Below are positions 18,426 through 27,183 of a stretch of 64,000 nucleotides of DNA, one piece after another. A program made the position numbers and the translations under genes. How positions within the stretch are numbered: the stretch's first letter is position 1; every line of letters starts with the position of its first letter. The notes beneath the pieces are model-generated. The model ran no database searches and had not been told where the DNA came from. It saw only the letters and a list, made by a program, of their open reading frames with translations. Source of the DNA: Halomonas urmiana (GTDB lineage: Bacteria > Pseudomonadota > Gammaproteobacteria > Pseudomonadales > Halomonadaceae); NCBI RefSeq assembly GCF_005780185.1, contig NZ_VBUI01000016.1:41833-105832 (forward strand), written 5' to 3'.

Positions 18426-19724
18426 TTAGTAGCCAAACAGGCCGGGCAGGAACTCGGACAGGTCAGGCCAGGCGGATACCAGCACCACGACCGGGATGTA
18501 ACCGAACAGGATGAGCACCATGGCGGGTTTCACCACCTCGGTGAACTTCACCTTGCCGATCCGGGCTCCCAGGTAGAGGATGCTGGCGTAGGGGGGCGTC
18601 ACGCCGCCCATGGCGGTGTTGACGCCCATGATGGCGGCGAACTGCACCGGGGTGACGCCAAGGGCGTTCATCAGGGGCAGCAGCAACGGGGCCGTGAGGA
18701 TGATGGCCGTGATGTCGTTGACCACCATGCCGATGCCGAAGAGCAGCAGGTTGATCAACAGCAGCAGGACGAACTTGTTGTCGGTGATCTGGAAGATCAG
18801 GTCGACCAGCTGCTGCGGGATCCCTTCCATCACATAGATCTGGCTGAGCATCAGGCTGAACAGGATCATGATCAGGATGGCGCCGATTGAGGTGGCTGAT
18901 TCCTTGCCGGCTTCCAGCAGGGTGCGCCAGGTCAGGCCGCGATAGATCATGAAACCCACCGGCAGGGCATAGATGACGGCCACCGCAGCTGCCTCGGTGG
19001 GCGTCATGATGCCGCCGTAGATGCCGCCGAGGATGATGACCGGCATCATCAGGGCCGGAATTGCATGGACGGTGCGTCGGCTGGCCTCCCTCAGGTGCTC
19101 GCTCAGCACCATCGGCTCGTCCAGGACCAGGTCGAACTTGCGCGTCATGAACATGTTGACGAGGCAGAAGTTGAACATGATCAACAGGCCCGGCCCCAGC
19201 GTGGCGAGAAAGCTGGCCAGGATGGAGGTGTCGGTGACCCAGCCGTAGACGATCATGGTCACGCTGGGGGGAATCAGCAGCCCCAGGATGGAAGAGTTGG
19301 CGATCAGTGCCGTGGAGTAGGCGCGCGGGTAGCCCTTGCGCTCCATCTCGGGGATGAGCAGCGGCCCTACCGCCGCGATGCCGGTCAAGCCGCTGCCGGA
19401 GATGGCGCCGATGATGGCGCAGCTGACCGTGGCCACGGCGCCCAGGCCGCCGCGGACCCGGCCGACGAAGATGTTGACGAACTTCAGCAGGCTCGAGGCG
19501 ATGCCGCTGATGCTCATCAGGGTGCCGGCAAACACGAACAGCGGGATCGCCAGGAGGATCGGGTTGGTCAGCTGGCTCACCCCCCACATCGTCAGCCCGC
19601 GCATGGTGGCGTCGCCGACGGTGGTCATCACCATCAGGGCCGCACCGAAGCAGTAGGGCAGCGGGACGCCCAGCGTCAGCAGCAGGATCAGGGCCGCGAA
19701 GGCCAGCAGCGCGACTTCAATCAT
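18426..19724 (-). CDS. TRAP transporter large permease (DctM)
   Basis: 432 aa with about 12 membrane segments. GSGLTGIAAVGPLLIPEMER and GVNTAMGGVTPPYASILYLG are the two characteristic repeats of the DctM family. It drives sodium- or proton-coupled uptake of the solute captured by DctP. The start overlaps the dctQ end by 8 bases. Order on the transcript is dctQ-dctM-dctP. Confidence 0.94.
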   Translation of the reverse strand: MIEVALLAFAALILLLTLGVPLPYCFGAALMVMTTVGDATMRGLTMWGVSQLTNPILLAIPLFVFAGTLMSISGIASSLLKFVNIFVGRVRGGLGAVATVSCAIIGAISGSGLTGIAAVGPLLIPEMERKGYPRAYSTALIANSSILGLLIPPSVTMIVYGWVTDTSILASFLATLGPGLLIMFNFCLVNMFMTRKFDLVLDEPMVLSEHLREASRRTVHAIPALMMPVIILGGIYGGIMTPTEAAAVAVIYALPVGFMIYRGLTWRTLLEAGKESATSIGAILIMILFSLMLSQIYVMEGIPQQLVDLIFQITDNKFVLLLLINLLLFGIGMVVNDITAIILTAPLLLPLMNALGVTPVQFAAIMGVNTAMGGVTPPYASILYLGARIGKVKFTEVVKPAMVLILFGYIPVVVLVSAWPDLSEFLPGLFGY

Positions 19725-20283
19725 TGGGCTTGTCCTTGTTGGCGTCGGTCAGGATCTGGAACTCGTGGACCTCGGCGGTCTCGGGGAAGTCGGGATCTCC
19801 GGCGGCCTGGTCGGGTTCGGAGCGCAGGCCGAACACGTAGCCGAGGTTGCGCAGCAGGTGCCAGAGGGTGAAGACGATCATCAACGCGAGACCGATGAAC
19901 ACCGCCGACTCGTAGAGGAAGGTCGGCAGGTAGAGCGTCGGGGTCCCCTTGCCCACTCGCCAGGAGTAGGTGAAGAAGTCCCAGGCCCAGGTGGCGAGCC
20001 AGATCGATATGGCAACGCTGAGGCCGTCGGCGATGGCCTTGAGGGCGGCCCGGGCGCGCTCGGTCTTGAGGAAGATGTCGAGGACGTTGGCGCGGATCTG
20101 GGTATCTTCACGGGAGGCGTTGACGCTGCCGAGCAGGTAGAGCCACAGGGTCGGGATCAGCGCCATCTCCTCGAGACCCATGATCGGTGTCTCCAGGATG
20201 TAGCGGGTGATGACCTGAATGAACTGACTGCCGGCAACGATGGTGATCAGCAGGGTCAAGGTATAGCGAAAGAGTCGTTCCAT
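19717..20283 (-). CDS. TRAP transporter small permease (DctQ)
   Basis: 188 aa with four hydrophobic segments; EEMALIPTLWLYLLGSVNAS is the conserved central DctQ region. The start at 20283 (MERLFRYTL) was chosen because it opens the first membrane helix; an in-frame start at 20364 would place the operator repeat at 20360 against the start codon. First gene of the leftward cluster B operon, divergent from the LysR gene at 20416. Confidence 0.88.
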   Translation of the reverse strand: MERLFRYTLTLLITIVAGSQFIQVITRYILETPIMGLEEMALIPTLWLYLLGSVNASREDTQIRANVLDIFLKTERARAALKAIADGLSVAISIWLATWAWDFFTYSWRVGKGTPTLYLPTFLYESAVFIGLALMIVFTLWHLLRNLGYVFGLRSEPDQAAGDPDFPETAEVHEFQILTDANKDKPND

Positions 20284-20359
20284 AAGGCCGTTCTCGCTTG
20301 TTGTGGTTGTCAGCCAGGGCCGTGGCTTGTGGGTAAGCTTGGAAGCAGCGGTATATAAC

Positions 20360-20387
20360 ATCAAATCGTTTGTTTGTATGATTTGAT
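20360..20387. promoter_or_regulatory. Inverted-repeat operator between cluster B operon and its LysR gene
   Basis: Perfect 8-bp arms ATCAAATC and GATTTGAT separated by 12 AT-rich bases, 28 bases before the LysR start. This is the size and placement of a LysR recognition site in a divergent promoter region. Binding by the adjacent regulator is inference. Confidence 0.55.
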
Positions 20388-20415
20388 AACACTATATTGT
20401 TAACTTGGGGGCACC

Positions 20416-21351
20416 ATGGCCAGACTGACCTACCGCCAGATCGAGGCCTTCCGGGCGGTGATGATCAGCGGCACGACCAGCGGGGCGGCCGATATCCTCT
20501 GTGTCTCCCAGCCGGCCATCAGCCGCCTGCTGACGGATTTCGAGGCGACGGTCGGCGTGACCATGTTCGAGCGACGACGGCGTCGCCTCCATCCGACGCC
20601 CGAGGCCCGGTTCTTCTTCGAGGAGGTGGAACGCGCCTTCGTCTCGCTGGAGCATCTGTCGCGCGCCGCGGAGGAGTTGCGGGAGTTTCATCTGGGGGCG
20701 CTGAGGATCGCCTCCATGCCGGCGGCCTCGGTCGAGTTTCTGCCGGCCCTGGCGGATCGCTTCGGCCAGGCGCATCCGGGGGTCTCGGTCACCCTTCAGG
20801 TACGCAGCACCCAGCAGGTGGTCGATCTGGTGGCCAGTCAGCAGTTCGACCTGGGCGTGATTTCCGGGATTGCCCTCGACGACCCCGCGGTGGAGGAGCG
20901 CACCCTGGCCGACAGTCGGCTGGTGTGCGTCTTGCCGTCGGGGCATCGCCTGGCCGACCGGGAGGTCATCGTGCCGGAGGATCTCGAGGGAGAGGTGTTT
21001 GTCTCTCTGGGATCGGAGCAGAGCATCCGTCACACCATCGACGGGGTGTTCAATAACGCCGGCGTCAAGCGGCAGCTGCTGATCGATACCCAGCTGCATT
21101 ACGCCGCCTGTGCCTTCGTGCTGGCAGGCAGCGGGGTGTCGTTGGTCGACCCGATCACCGCCTGGCACTATCGGCGCCTTGGCCTGGTGGTCAAGCGCTT
21201 CGAGCCCCGGGTGGCCTACCGCTACAGCGTGATCTTCCCCAGGCAGCGAGGTCAGTCCGGTTTGACCCGGTCCTTCCTGACGTCATTGGACAAAGCGCTG
21301 GACGACCTGAAGTCGGAGTCTCACGGGCTCTTCGAGCGCCGGCGGCCCTGA
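20416..21351 (+). CDS. LysR-family regulator, OccR/NocR-like
   Basis: 311 aa. The opening LTYRQIEAFRAVMISGTTSG and VSQPAISRLLTDFEATVG resemble OccR/NocR, the octopine and nopaline regulators, more than generic LysR proteins, as judged from memory. It is divergent from the TRAP/dehydrogenase operon and has the inverted repeat at 20360 next to its start. An opine or guanidino-acid effector would fit both this resemblance and the neighbouring opine-oxidase-like subunits. Confidence 0.87.
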   Translation: MARLTYRQIEAFRAVMISGTTSGAADILCVSQPAISRLLTDFEATVGVTMFERRRRRLHPTPEARFFFEEVERAFVSLEHLSRAAEELREFHLGALRIASMPAASVEFLPALADRFGQAHPGVSVTLQVRSTQQVVDLVASQQFDLGVISGIALDDPAVEERTLADSRLVCVLPSGHRLADREVIVPEDLEGEVFVSLGSEQSIRHTIDGVFNNAGVKRQLLIDTQLHYAACAFVLAGSGVSLVDPITAWHYRRLGLVVKRFEPRVAYRYSVIFPRQRGQSGLTRSFLTSLDKALDDLKSESHGLFERRRP

Positions 21352-21464
21352 TGGGCGGGCGTCGAGCCCCGTGGCGTCACTCGACCCCGCCCGACATGGC
21401 CAGGTGTCCCGGGTGGCGCTGCCCGGCGAGGGCACCGTATGCGTGCACCTATACAACCGAAAAA

Positions 21465-21488
21465 GGCCCTGCAACGATATGCAGGGCC
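21465..21488. terminator. Bidirectional rho-independent terminator
   Basis: Perfect 8-bp stem GGCCCTGC / GCAGGGCC with 8-base loop. It is flanked by AAAAA on the left (a T-run for leftward transcripts) and TTT on the right. It closes the rightward LysR unit and any leftward transcript crossing the tRNA-like remnant. Confidence 0.8.
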
Positions 21489-21501
21489 TTTCGGGTTTCG
21501 C

Positions 21502-21539
21502 GGTCGGCGTAGCAGGGTTCGGACCTCCGACTCCTGCCT
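21502..21539 (-). pseudogene. Decayed tRNA-Pro-like 3' half
   Basis: On the minus strand these 38 bases start at the 3' side of an anticodon stem (GGCAG), continue through a T-arm-like segment and end in an acceptor-like strand plus CCG. Hand alignment with the 3' half of the tRNA-Pro at 28869 gives 31 of 38 identities. The T-arm has a mispair and the T-loop reads TCCGAAC instead of TTCGA.., so it is not functional. No matching 5' half is present. The same orientation as the intact tRNA and the immediate downstream terminator suggest an old integration or duplication scar. Confidence 0.5.
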
Positions 21540-21588
21540 TCGATACTTACCCTGACGCACGAACAGCGCCGATATGGGACTTGTGGGC

Positions 21589-23037
21589 TCAGCCGGCAGG
21601 CCCGATCAGGTGCTTGACCTCGAGATAGGCCGAGAGCCCCCAGGGGCCGAGCTCGCGGCCGATGCCGCTGATCCCGAAGCCACCCCAGCTGACCTCCGGC
21701 ATCACCAGCTGCTCGCTGTTGAACCAGATGCTGCCGGCGCGCAGGGCGCGCCCCACCCGCCTGGCGCGCTCGGCGTCGCCCGAGATTACCGTGGCGGCGA
21801 GGCCGAAGGCGGAGTCGTTGGCCAGCGCGATGGCCTCGGCCTCGCTCGCGACGCTGCGCGCGCAGAGCACCGGGCCGAAGATCTCCTCGCGCCACAGGCG
21901 GCTGTCGGTGGGCACGTCGCGATAGAGTGTCGGGGCGACGAACTCGCCCTGGCGCGGCAGGTCGCGATGACGGGCGTCGCGCACGGCGCTGAGCCCCTCC
22001 TCGGCGGCGATGGCCAGGTAGCGCTCCACGGCCTGGCGTTGGCGGGCGCTGGTCATGGGCCCCATGTCGGTGGCCGCGTCCAGCGGGTCGCCCAGGCGGA
22101 TGGCGTCGATGCGCGTGGCGAGCGCTGCATAGAGCGCGTCGGCCAAGGAGTCATGGACGATCAGCCGCGAGGTGGCGGAGCAGATCTGTCCGGAGTTGAA
22201 GTAGATGCCGGCCATCACCCAGTCGGCGGCCGCCTCGACGTCGGCGTCGTCGAGCACCAGGATCGGCGACTTGCCGCCGAGCTCCAGCGACACCCCGCGG
22301 GCGCCCTCGGCGGCGGCGCGCATGACCTTCTCGCCCACCGCGTTGCTGCCGGTGAAGGAGAGCTTGTCGACGCCGGGGTGGGCGGTGAGCGGCGCGCCGA
22401 TGCCCTCGCCGTCGCCATGCACCAGGTTGAGCACCCCCGGCGGCAGGCCGATCTCCAGGGCGATCTCCGCCACCGCCTGCTCGGGCAGCGGCGTCACCTC
22501 GGAGGGCTTGAAGACGACCGTGCAGCCGGCGGCGAGCGCCGGGGCGATCTTCCAGGCGCTGGTCACCAGCGGGAAGTTCCAGGGGGTGATCAGGCCCACC
22601 ACGCCGGCGGGATCCTCGTAGGTGAGGGCCTCGACGCCTGCCATGCCGTGCTCGACGAACCGGCCCTGGCGCGCCTCGAGGGCCCGGGCCTGCCCGGCGT
22701 AGTAGCGGTAGCAGGCGATGGCATCGTCCAGGTCGATGGCGGTCTCGGCCAGCGCCTTGCCGTTGTTGCTCGCCGAGAGGCGCATCAGCGCCTCGCGCCG
22801 CGCGACGAGCGCCTCGGCGAAGGCCGCGAGGAAGTCGGCCCGGCGCTCGCCGCCCAGGGCCTGCCAGGCGGGCTGGGCGCGACGGGCGGCGGTCACCGCG
22901 GCGTCGACGTCGGCCGCATCGCCGGCGGTGAGCTCGGCGATCGGCGCTTGGCGGTAGGGGTCGGTCACCGTCAGGCGGCGCGTGGCCTGGCTCTCGACCC
23001 AGTGGTTGTCGATGAACTGCTTGGTCAGTCGTTGCAC
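21589..23037 (-). CDS. Aldehyde dehydrogenase, KauB-like (4-guanidinobutyraldehyde dehydrogenase)
   Basis: 482 aa, betaine-aldehyde-dehydrogenase-like ALDH. LITPWNFPLVT (NAD site), general-base Glu in SLELGGKSPI and catalytic Cys in SGQICSATSRL are all present. Last gene of the gbuA-yjiH-aruI operon. With a 2-ketoarginine decarboxylase encoded just upstream, the natural reaction is 4-guanidinobutanal to 4-guanidinobutyrate, as done by KauB in Pseudomonas. Omega-aminoaldehydes from polyamines are possible alternative substrates. Confidence 0.82.
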   Translation of the reverse strand: MQRLTKQFIDNHWVESQATRRLTVTDPYRQAPIAELTAGDAADVDAAVTAARRAQPAWQALGGERRADFLAAFAEALVARREALMRLSASNNGKALAETAIDLDDAIACYRYYAGQARALEARQGRFVEHGMAGVEALTYEDPAGVVGLITPWNFPLVTSAWKIAPALAAGCTVVFKPSEVTPLPEQAVAEIALEIGLPPGVLNLVHGDGEGIGAPLTAHPGVDKLSFTGSNAVGEKVMRAAAEGARGVSLELGGKSPILVLDDADVEAAADWVMAGIYFNSGQICSATSRLIVHDSLADALYAALATRIDAIRLGDPLDAATDMGPMTSARQRQAVERYLAIAAEEGLSAVRDARHRDLPRQGEFVAPTLYRDVPTDSRLWREEIFGPVLCARSVASEAEAIALANDSAFGLAATVISGDAERARRVGRALRAGSIWFNSEQLVMPEVSWGGFGISGIGRELGPWGLSAYLEVKHLIGPAG

Positions 23038-23087
23038 GCGAGGCTCCAGTGAGGCTGGCCGGCAGGCCGGCCTCGGTAAGGGAGGAT

Positions 23088-24701
23088 TTAGTCGACGACG
23101 GCCTGCCAGGCCTGTGCGTCGATCTCGATCAGCAAGGGGCCATCGGTGGGCCGGGTGGCCAGGGCATGCGCCAGCTCGGCGGGCGCGGCGACGCGGGTGG
23201 CCAGGCAGCCGAAGCCCTGAGCCACGGTCAGGAAGTCCGGCGCCTTCAGGTCGACACCCAGGCGGGTGACGCCGGCATCGTCCATGAAGTGGCGAATCTC
23301 CTCATAGCCCCGGTTGTGCCAGAGCAGGATCACCACCGGCAGCCGCTCTTCCACCGCGCAGGCCAGTTCGCTGAGGGTGAACATGATGCCGCCGTCGCCG
23401 ACCAGCGCGACCACCGGCAGGTCGGGCCGGGCCAGGCTGGCGCCCAGGGCCGCCGGCAGGCCGTAGCCGAGGGTGCCGTAGCCGGTGGAGGCGTTGAAGA
23501 AGCGCCGCGGGGCCGGCTGGGCGACCAGGTGATTGGCGGCATAGGTGGTGGCACAGGAGTCGCCGACCAGGATCGCCTCGGGCAGGGCCTCGCGCAGGGT
23601 CGCAAACAGCGGCACATAGGCGGCGAAGGCCGGGTCTCGCGCCAGGTCCAGGGCGGCGAGGGTCGAGCGGGTGCGCTCGGCGCCGCCGCGGGTGAGGCGC
23701 CGCGCGGCGAAACGCGCCGCCAGGGCCTCGAGGGCCTGGCCGGCGTCGGCCACCAGGGCCAGGTCGGCGGCCTGATTGCGAGCGAGCTGCTGGGGGTCGA
23801 CGTCCACCCGGATCAGCCGGCCGTCGAGGTGGAAGCCGTCGTCGAACACCACGTCGTAGTCGGTCTCGCCGAGCTCGGTGCCGATGGCCAGCACCACGTC
23901 GGCCTCCCGGGCCAGCGCCCGTACCGCGGGCAGCGAGGCGTTGGCGCCCAGGTCCAGGGGATGGTCGCGACCGAGCAGGCCCTTGGCGTTGATGGTGGTG
24001 ACGGTGGGCGCGTCCAGCGCCTCGATCAGGGTGCGGGCGGCCTCGGGCGCCGCGACGCAGCCGCCGCCCAGCAGCACCAGCGGACGCTCGGCGCCGCCGA
24101 GCCATTCGCCGGCCCGCTGCAGCGCCGCGGGGGCGGGGGCGGCCTTGGCCAGGGCCGTGCGGTGCCAGTGCCGTGGCGTGCGTACCGGGGCATCGAACAG
24201 GTCGATGGGGATCTCGATATGCACCGGCCCCGGGCGGGCGCCCTCGAACACCGCGAAGGCCCGGGCCAGGGTCTCCGGCAGGGCGTCCGGGTCGAGCACT
24301 GTATGGCTGAAGCGGGCGACCCCGGCGATCAGCTGCTGCTGGCTCGGCAGCTCGTGCAGCCGGCCCTGGCCGCGACCCAGGGTGTCGCGGCGGCTGACGC
24401 TGGAGATCACCAGCATCGGCACTGAGTCGGCCAGCGCCTGGCCCATGGCGGTGGCGATATTGGTCATGCCGGGCCCGGTGATGATGAAGCACACGCCGGG
24501 CTTGCCGGTGGCCCGGGCATAGCCGTCGGCCATGAAGCCGGCGCCCTGTTCGTGGCGCGGCGTGACGTGGCGCATGCCGCTCGCCTCGCCGCCCGCCAGG
24601 CCGCGATACAACTCGATGGTGTGCACCCCCGGAATGCCGAATACGGTGTCGGTAGCGTAGGTGTCGCGCAGCAGGCGGATCAGCAGCTCGGCGCAGGTCA
24701 T
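23088..24701 (-). CDS. aruI: ThDP-dependent 2-ketoarginine decarboxylase, AruI-like
   Basis: 537 aa ThDP enzyme of the acetolactate-synthase superfamily. The N-terminal VFGIPGVHTIELYRGL, the catalytic Glu in TPRHEQGAGFMADG and the ThDP/Mg motif VGDGGIMFTLSELA...WHN are visible. Resemblance to Pseudomonas AruI (5-guanidino-2-oxopentanoate decarboxylase), plus gbuA and an aldehyde dehydrogenase in the same operon, point to 2-ketoarginine to 4-guanidinobutanal plus CO2. It lacks the small regulatory subunit gene expected for a true acetolactate synthase. The ATG at 24701 has GGAGAG upstream; an in-frame ATG at 24725 lacks one. Confidence 0.78.
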   Translation of the reverse strand: MTCAELLIRLLRDTYATDTVFGIPGVHTIELYRGLAGGEASGMRHVTPRHEQGAGFMADGYARATGKPGVCFIITGPGMTNIATAMGQALADSVPMLVISSVSRRDTLGRGQGRLHELPSQQQLIAGVARFSHTVLDPDALPETLARAFAVFEGARPGPVHIEIPIDLFDAPVRTPRHWHRTALAKAAPAPAALQRAGEWLGGAERPLVLLGGGCVAAPEAARTLIEALDAPTVTTINAKGLLGRDHPLDLGANASLPAVRALAREADVVLAIGTELGETDYDVVFDDGFHLDGRLIRVDVDPQQLARNQAADLALVADAGQALEALAARFAARRLTRGGAERTRSTLAALDLARDPAFAAYVPLFATLREALPEAILVGDSCATTYAANHLVAQPAPRRFFNASTGYGTLGYGLPAALGASLARPDLPVVALVGDGGIMFTLSELACAVEERLPVVILLWHNRGYEEIRHFMDDAGVTRLGVDLKAPDFLTVAQGFGCLATRVAAPAELAHALATRPTDGPLLIEIDAQAWQAVVD

Positions 24702-24735
24702 CGGCGTCTCTCCATAAGGCGGCATCGAGCTTTCC

Positions 24736-26121
24736 TCAGCCCACCAGCCAGTGGGCCATGAGCACGATGATCGGCAGGGTAATCGCGGTGCGCAGCAGGA
24801 AGATGGCTACCAGCTCCCAGAGCTTGAGCGGGATCTTGGATTTCATCAGCAGGGCGCCGATCTCGGACATGTAGATCAGCTGGGTCAGCGACAGGCAGGC
24901 GATCACGAAGCGCGTCAGCTCGCTCTCGATGTCGCTGGCCAGCACCGCCGGCAGGAACATGTCGGCGAAGCCCACCAGGGTCGCCGGCGCCGCCGCCGCG
25001 GCCTCGGGGATCTGCATCCACTCGAGCACCGGCACCATGGGGTAGGAGAGCCAAGTGAACAGCGGCGTGAACTCGGCCAGCACCAGGGCCACGGTGCCGA
25101 TGGCGATCACCAGCGGCAGCAGGCCGAAGAAGATGTCGGCGACGTTGTAGAGCGCCAGCTTGGCCAGCTTGGCCGGCCCCGGCGCCTTCTCGGCACGGGC
25201 CACGGCGACGCCCAGGCTGTAGCGCAGCAGGTTCTGGTTGCCGGTGTTCTCCTCCTGGATCTGGCAGCCAGCCGGCTCGTAGTAGGTGTTCGGCTTGCGC
25301 GACAGCGGCGGCAGCCGCGGCACGATGACGGCGGCGACGAGGCCGGCGACGACCACGGTGAGGTAGAAGGGCACGAACAGGTGGTTGATGCCGATGAAGC
25401 TGGTGACCAGCAGCGCGAAGGCGATGGAGACGATCGAGAAGTTGGTGGCGATCGCCGAGGCCTCGCGGCGGTTGTAGAAGCCCTGCTCGTACTGCTGGGT
25501 GGTGATCAGCACGCCCACGGTGCCGGAGCCCATCCAGGAGGCGGTGGCGTCGATGGCGCTGCGCCCCGGCAGCCCGAAGATGATCCGGAACGGCGTGCGT
25601 ACCAGGCTGCCGATGAACTCCATGAAGCCGAAGTCGACCAGGAAGGGCAGCAGGATGGCGGCGAAGAAGAAGAAGGTCAGCAGCACCGGCGCCAGGTCGT
25701 TGAGCATCACACCGCCGGTGAAGGAGGCGGTGATAAAGGCCGGGCCGACCTGGAAATAGGTCATCAGCGCGAAGAGGGCGCCGAGGGCGCGCATGATCGC
25801 CCACAGGGGGGCCACGTCGAACAGCTCATGCAGCACGCCCGCGCTGGCCCATGTCGGCCTGGCCAGCTTCACGATGCCGGTCAGCAGCACCGACAGGCAC
25901 AGCACCAGGGTGGCGATGGCGGGCAGCGCCTCGCCGAGCAGGGCCTTGAGGCCGTCGGCCATCAGGCCCATGCCGATGTTGATGGTGTCGCCGGTCGAGA
26001 AGGGCACCAGGAACAGCAGGACGCCCAGGATGGACGGCACGAGGAACTTGATCAGGCCGTGGGTGCTGAGCGGCGTGCCCTCGGTGTTGATGTTGTCGGC
26101 GGATCGCAGTTGGGAGGACAT
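24736..26121 (-). CDS. YjiH-family nucleoside-recognition-domain membrane transporter
   Basis: 461 aa, about 11 hydrophobic segments. The repeated Gate-like regions (SFTGGVMLNDLAPVLLTFFF; GFADMFLPAVLASDIESELT) place it in the YjiH family. Members often sit beside amino-acid or guanidino catabolic genes and are presumed carriers. Here it lies between gbuA and aruI and is a candidate importer of arginine, 4-guanidinobutyrate or a related compound, or an exporter of the product. No transport substrate has been shown to my knowledge. Confidence 0.85.
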   Translation of the reverse strand: MSSQLRSADNINTEGTPLSTHGLIKFLVPSILGVLLFLVPFSTGDTINIGMGLMADGLKALLGEALPAIATLVLCLSVLLTGIVKLARPTWASAGVLHELFDVAPLWAIMRALGALFALMTYFQVGPAFITASFTGGVMLNDLAPVLLTFFFFAAILLPFLVDFGFMEFIGSLVRTPFRIIFGLPGRSAIDATASWMGSGTVGVLITTQQYEQGFYNRREASAIATNFSIVSIAFALLVTSFIGINHLFVPFYLTVVVAGLVAAVIVPRLPPLSRKPNTYYEPAGCQIQEENTGNQNLLRYSLGVAVARAEKAPGPAKLAKLALYNVADIFFGLLPLVIAIGTVALVLAEFTPLFTWLSYPMVPVLEWMQIPEAAAAAPATLVGFADMFLPAVLASDIESELTRFVIACLSLTQLIYMSEIGALLMKSKIPLKLWELVAIFLLRTAITLPIIVLMAHWLVG

Positions 26122-26196
26122 GGGGGTCTCACTATTGGTGTTGTAGTCGTGGTCGGTGAGGAGCGCCCGTGACCGGGCGCTTGCGGCGCCGGCCCG

Positions 26197-27147
26197 TCAG
26201 TCGCGGCGCCGCACGCCGGGCAGCACGCAGAGCATCTCGTAGAGCAGGGTGGCGCCCATCAGCGCGGTGTTGCCGCTGGGGTCGTAGGGCGGCGCGACCT
26301 CCACTAGGTCGCCGCCGACCACGTTGAGGCCCCAGGCGCCGCGGACGATCTCCAGGCCCTGTTGGCCGGTGAGACCGCCCATCTCGACGGTGCCGGTGCC
26401 GGGCGCCACCGAGGGGTCCAGGCCATCGATGTCGAAGGAGATGTAGACCGGGGCGTCGCCCATTTGCTCACGCACCTCGGCCATCAGCGGGGCCAGCGAC
26501 GTGTACCAGCACTGTTCGGCGGTGACCACCCGGAAGCCCTGGTCGCGACACCAGTCGAAGTCGTCGGCGGCGTAGCCGGTGCCGCGCAGGCCGATCTGCA
26601 CCACGCGGTTGGCGTCGAGCAGCCCTTCCTCCTGGGCGCGGCGGAAGGGGCAGCCGTGGGCGACCTCCTCGCCGAACATCTGCTCGTTGACGTCGGCGTG
26701 GGCATCGATATGGATCAGCCCGACCGGGCCGTGCTGCTTGGCGATGGCGCGCAGGATCGGCCAGGTCAGGGTGTGATCACCGCCGAGCGTCAGCGGCACG
26801 CAGTCCTCCGCGAGCACCCTGTCGTAGAACTGGCTGATGATGTCGAGGTTCTTGGGCAGGTTGAAGGTGTTGATCGGTACGTCGCCGATATCCGCGACCT
26901 GCAGGCTGTCGAAGGGCGCGGCGCGGGTCGCCATGTTGTAGGGGCGCAGCATGCGCGACTCGTCGCGGATCTGGCGCGGTCCGAGGCGGGTGCCGGGGCG
27001 GTTCGAGGTGCCGATGTCCATGGGCACGCCGATGAAGGCGGCATCCAGGCCGGCGGCGTTCGCCTGGGTAGGCAGGCGCATCATGGTGGCGGGACCGCCG
27101 AAACGCGGCATCTCGTTGCCGCCCAGGGGTTGGTTGAAGTCGCTCAC
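26197..27147 (-). CDS. gbuA: Guanidinobutyrase (agmatinase/arginase family ureohydrolase)
   Basis: 316 aa ureohydrolase. Dinuclear manganese ligands are in LTLGGDHT, IHIDAHADVN and SFDIDGLDPS. The N-terminus NQPLGGNEMPRFGG matches my recollection of Pseudomonas GbuA, which cleaves 4-guanidinobutyrate to 4-aminobutyrate and urea. I start it at the GTG at 27147 with GGAG upstream. The in-frame ATG at 27207 lies upstream of the sigma-54 promoter and cannot be on that transcript. First gene of the operon, divergent from a sigma-54 activator. Confidence 0.88.
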   Translation of the reverse strand: MSDFNQPLGGNEMPRFGGPATMMRLPTQANAAGLDAAFIGVPMDIGTSNRPGTRLGPRQIRDESRMLRPYNMATRAAPFDSLQVADIGDVPINTFNLPKNLDIISQFYDRVLAEDCVPLTLGGDHTLTWPILRAIAKQHGPVGLIHIDAHADVNEQMFGEEVAHGCPFRRAQEEGLLDANRVVQIGLRGTGYAADDFDWCRDQGFRVVTAEQCWYTSLAPLMAEVREQMGDAPVYISFDIDGLDPSVAPGTGTVEMGGLTGQQGLEIVRGAWGLNVVGGDLVEVAPPYDPSGNTALMGATLLYEMLCVLPGVRRRD

Positions 27148-27183
27148 GAAAGGCTCCGTCTCGCATGGGGGGTTCGGTATGCC

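Noticed and set aside
21321..21560. 79-codon reverse frame over the tRNA-like remnant
   Set aside because: No ribosome-binding site; it crosses a terminator and the tRNA-like segment, and its protein is basic with no family character.
23088..24701. Calling the cluster C ThDP enzyme a second acetolactate synthase
   Set aside because: No small-subunit gene follows, the N-terminal sequence fits AruI-type enzymes, and the operon context is guanidine catabolism. The true acetolactate synthase is at 58339-60554.
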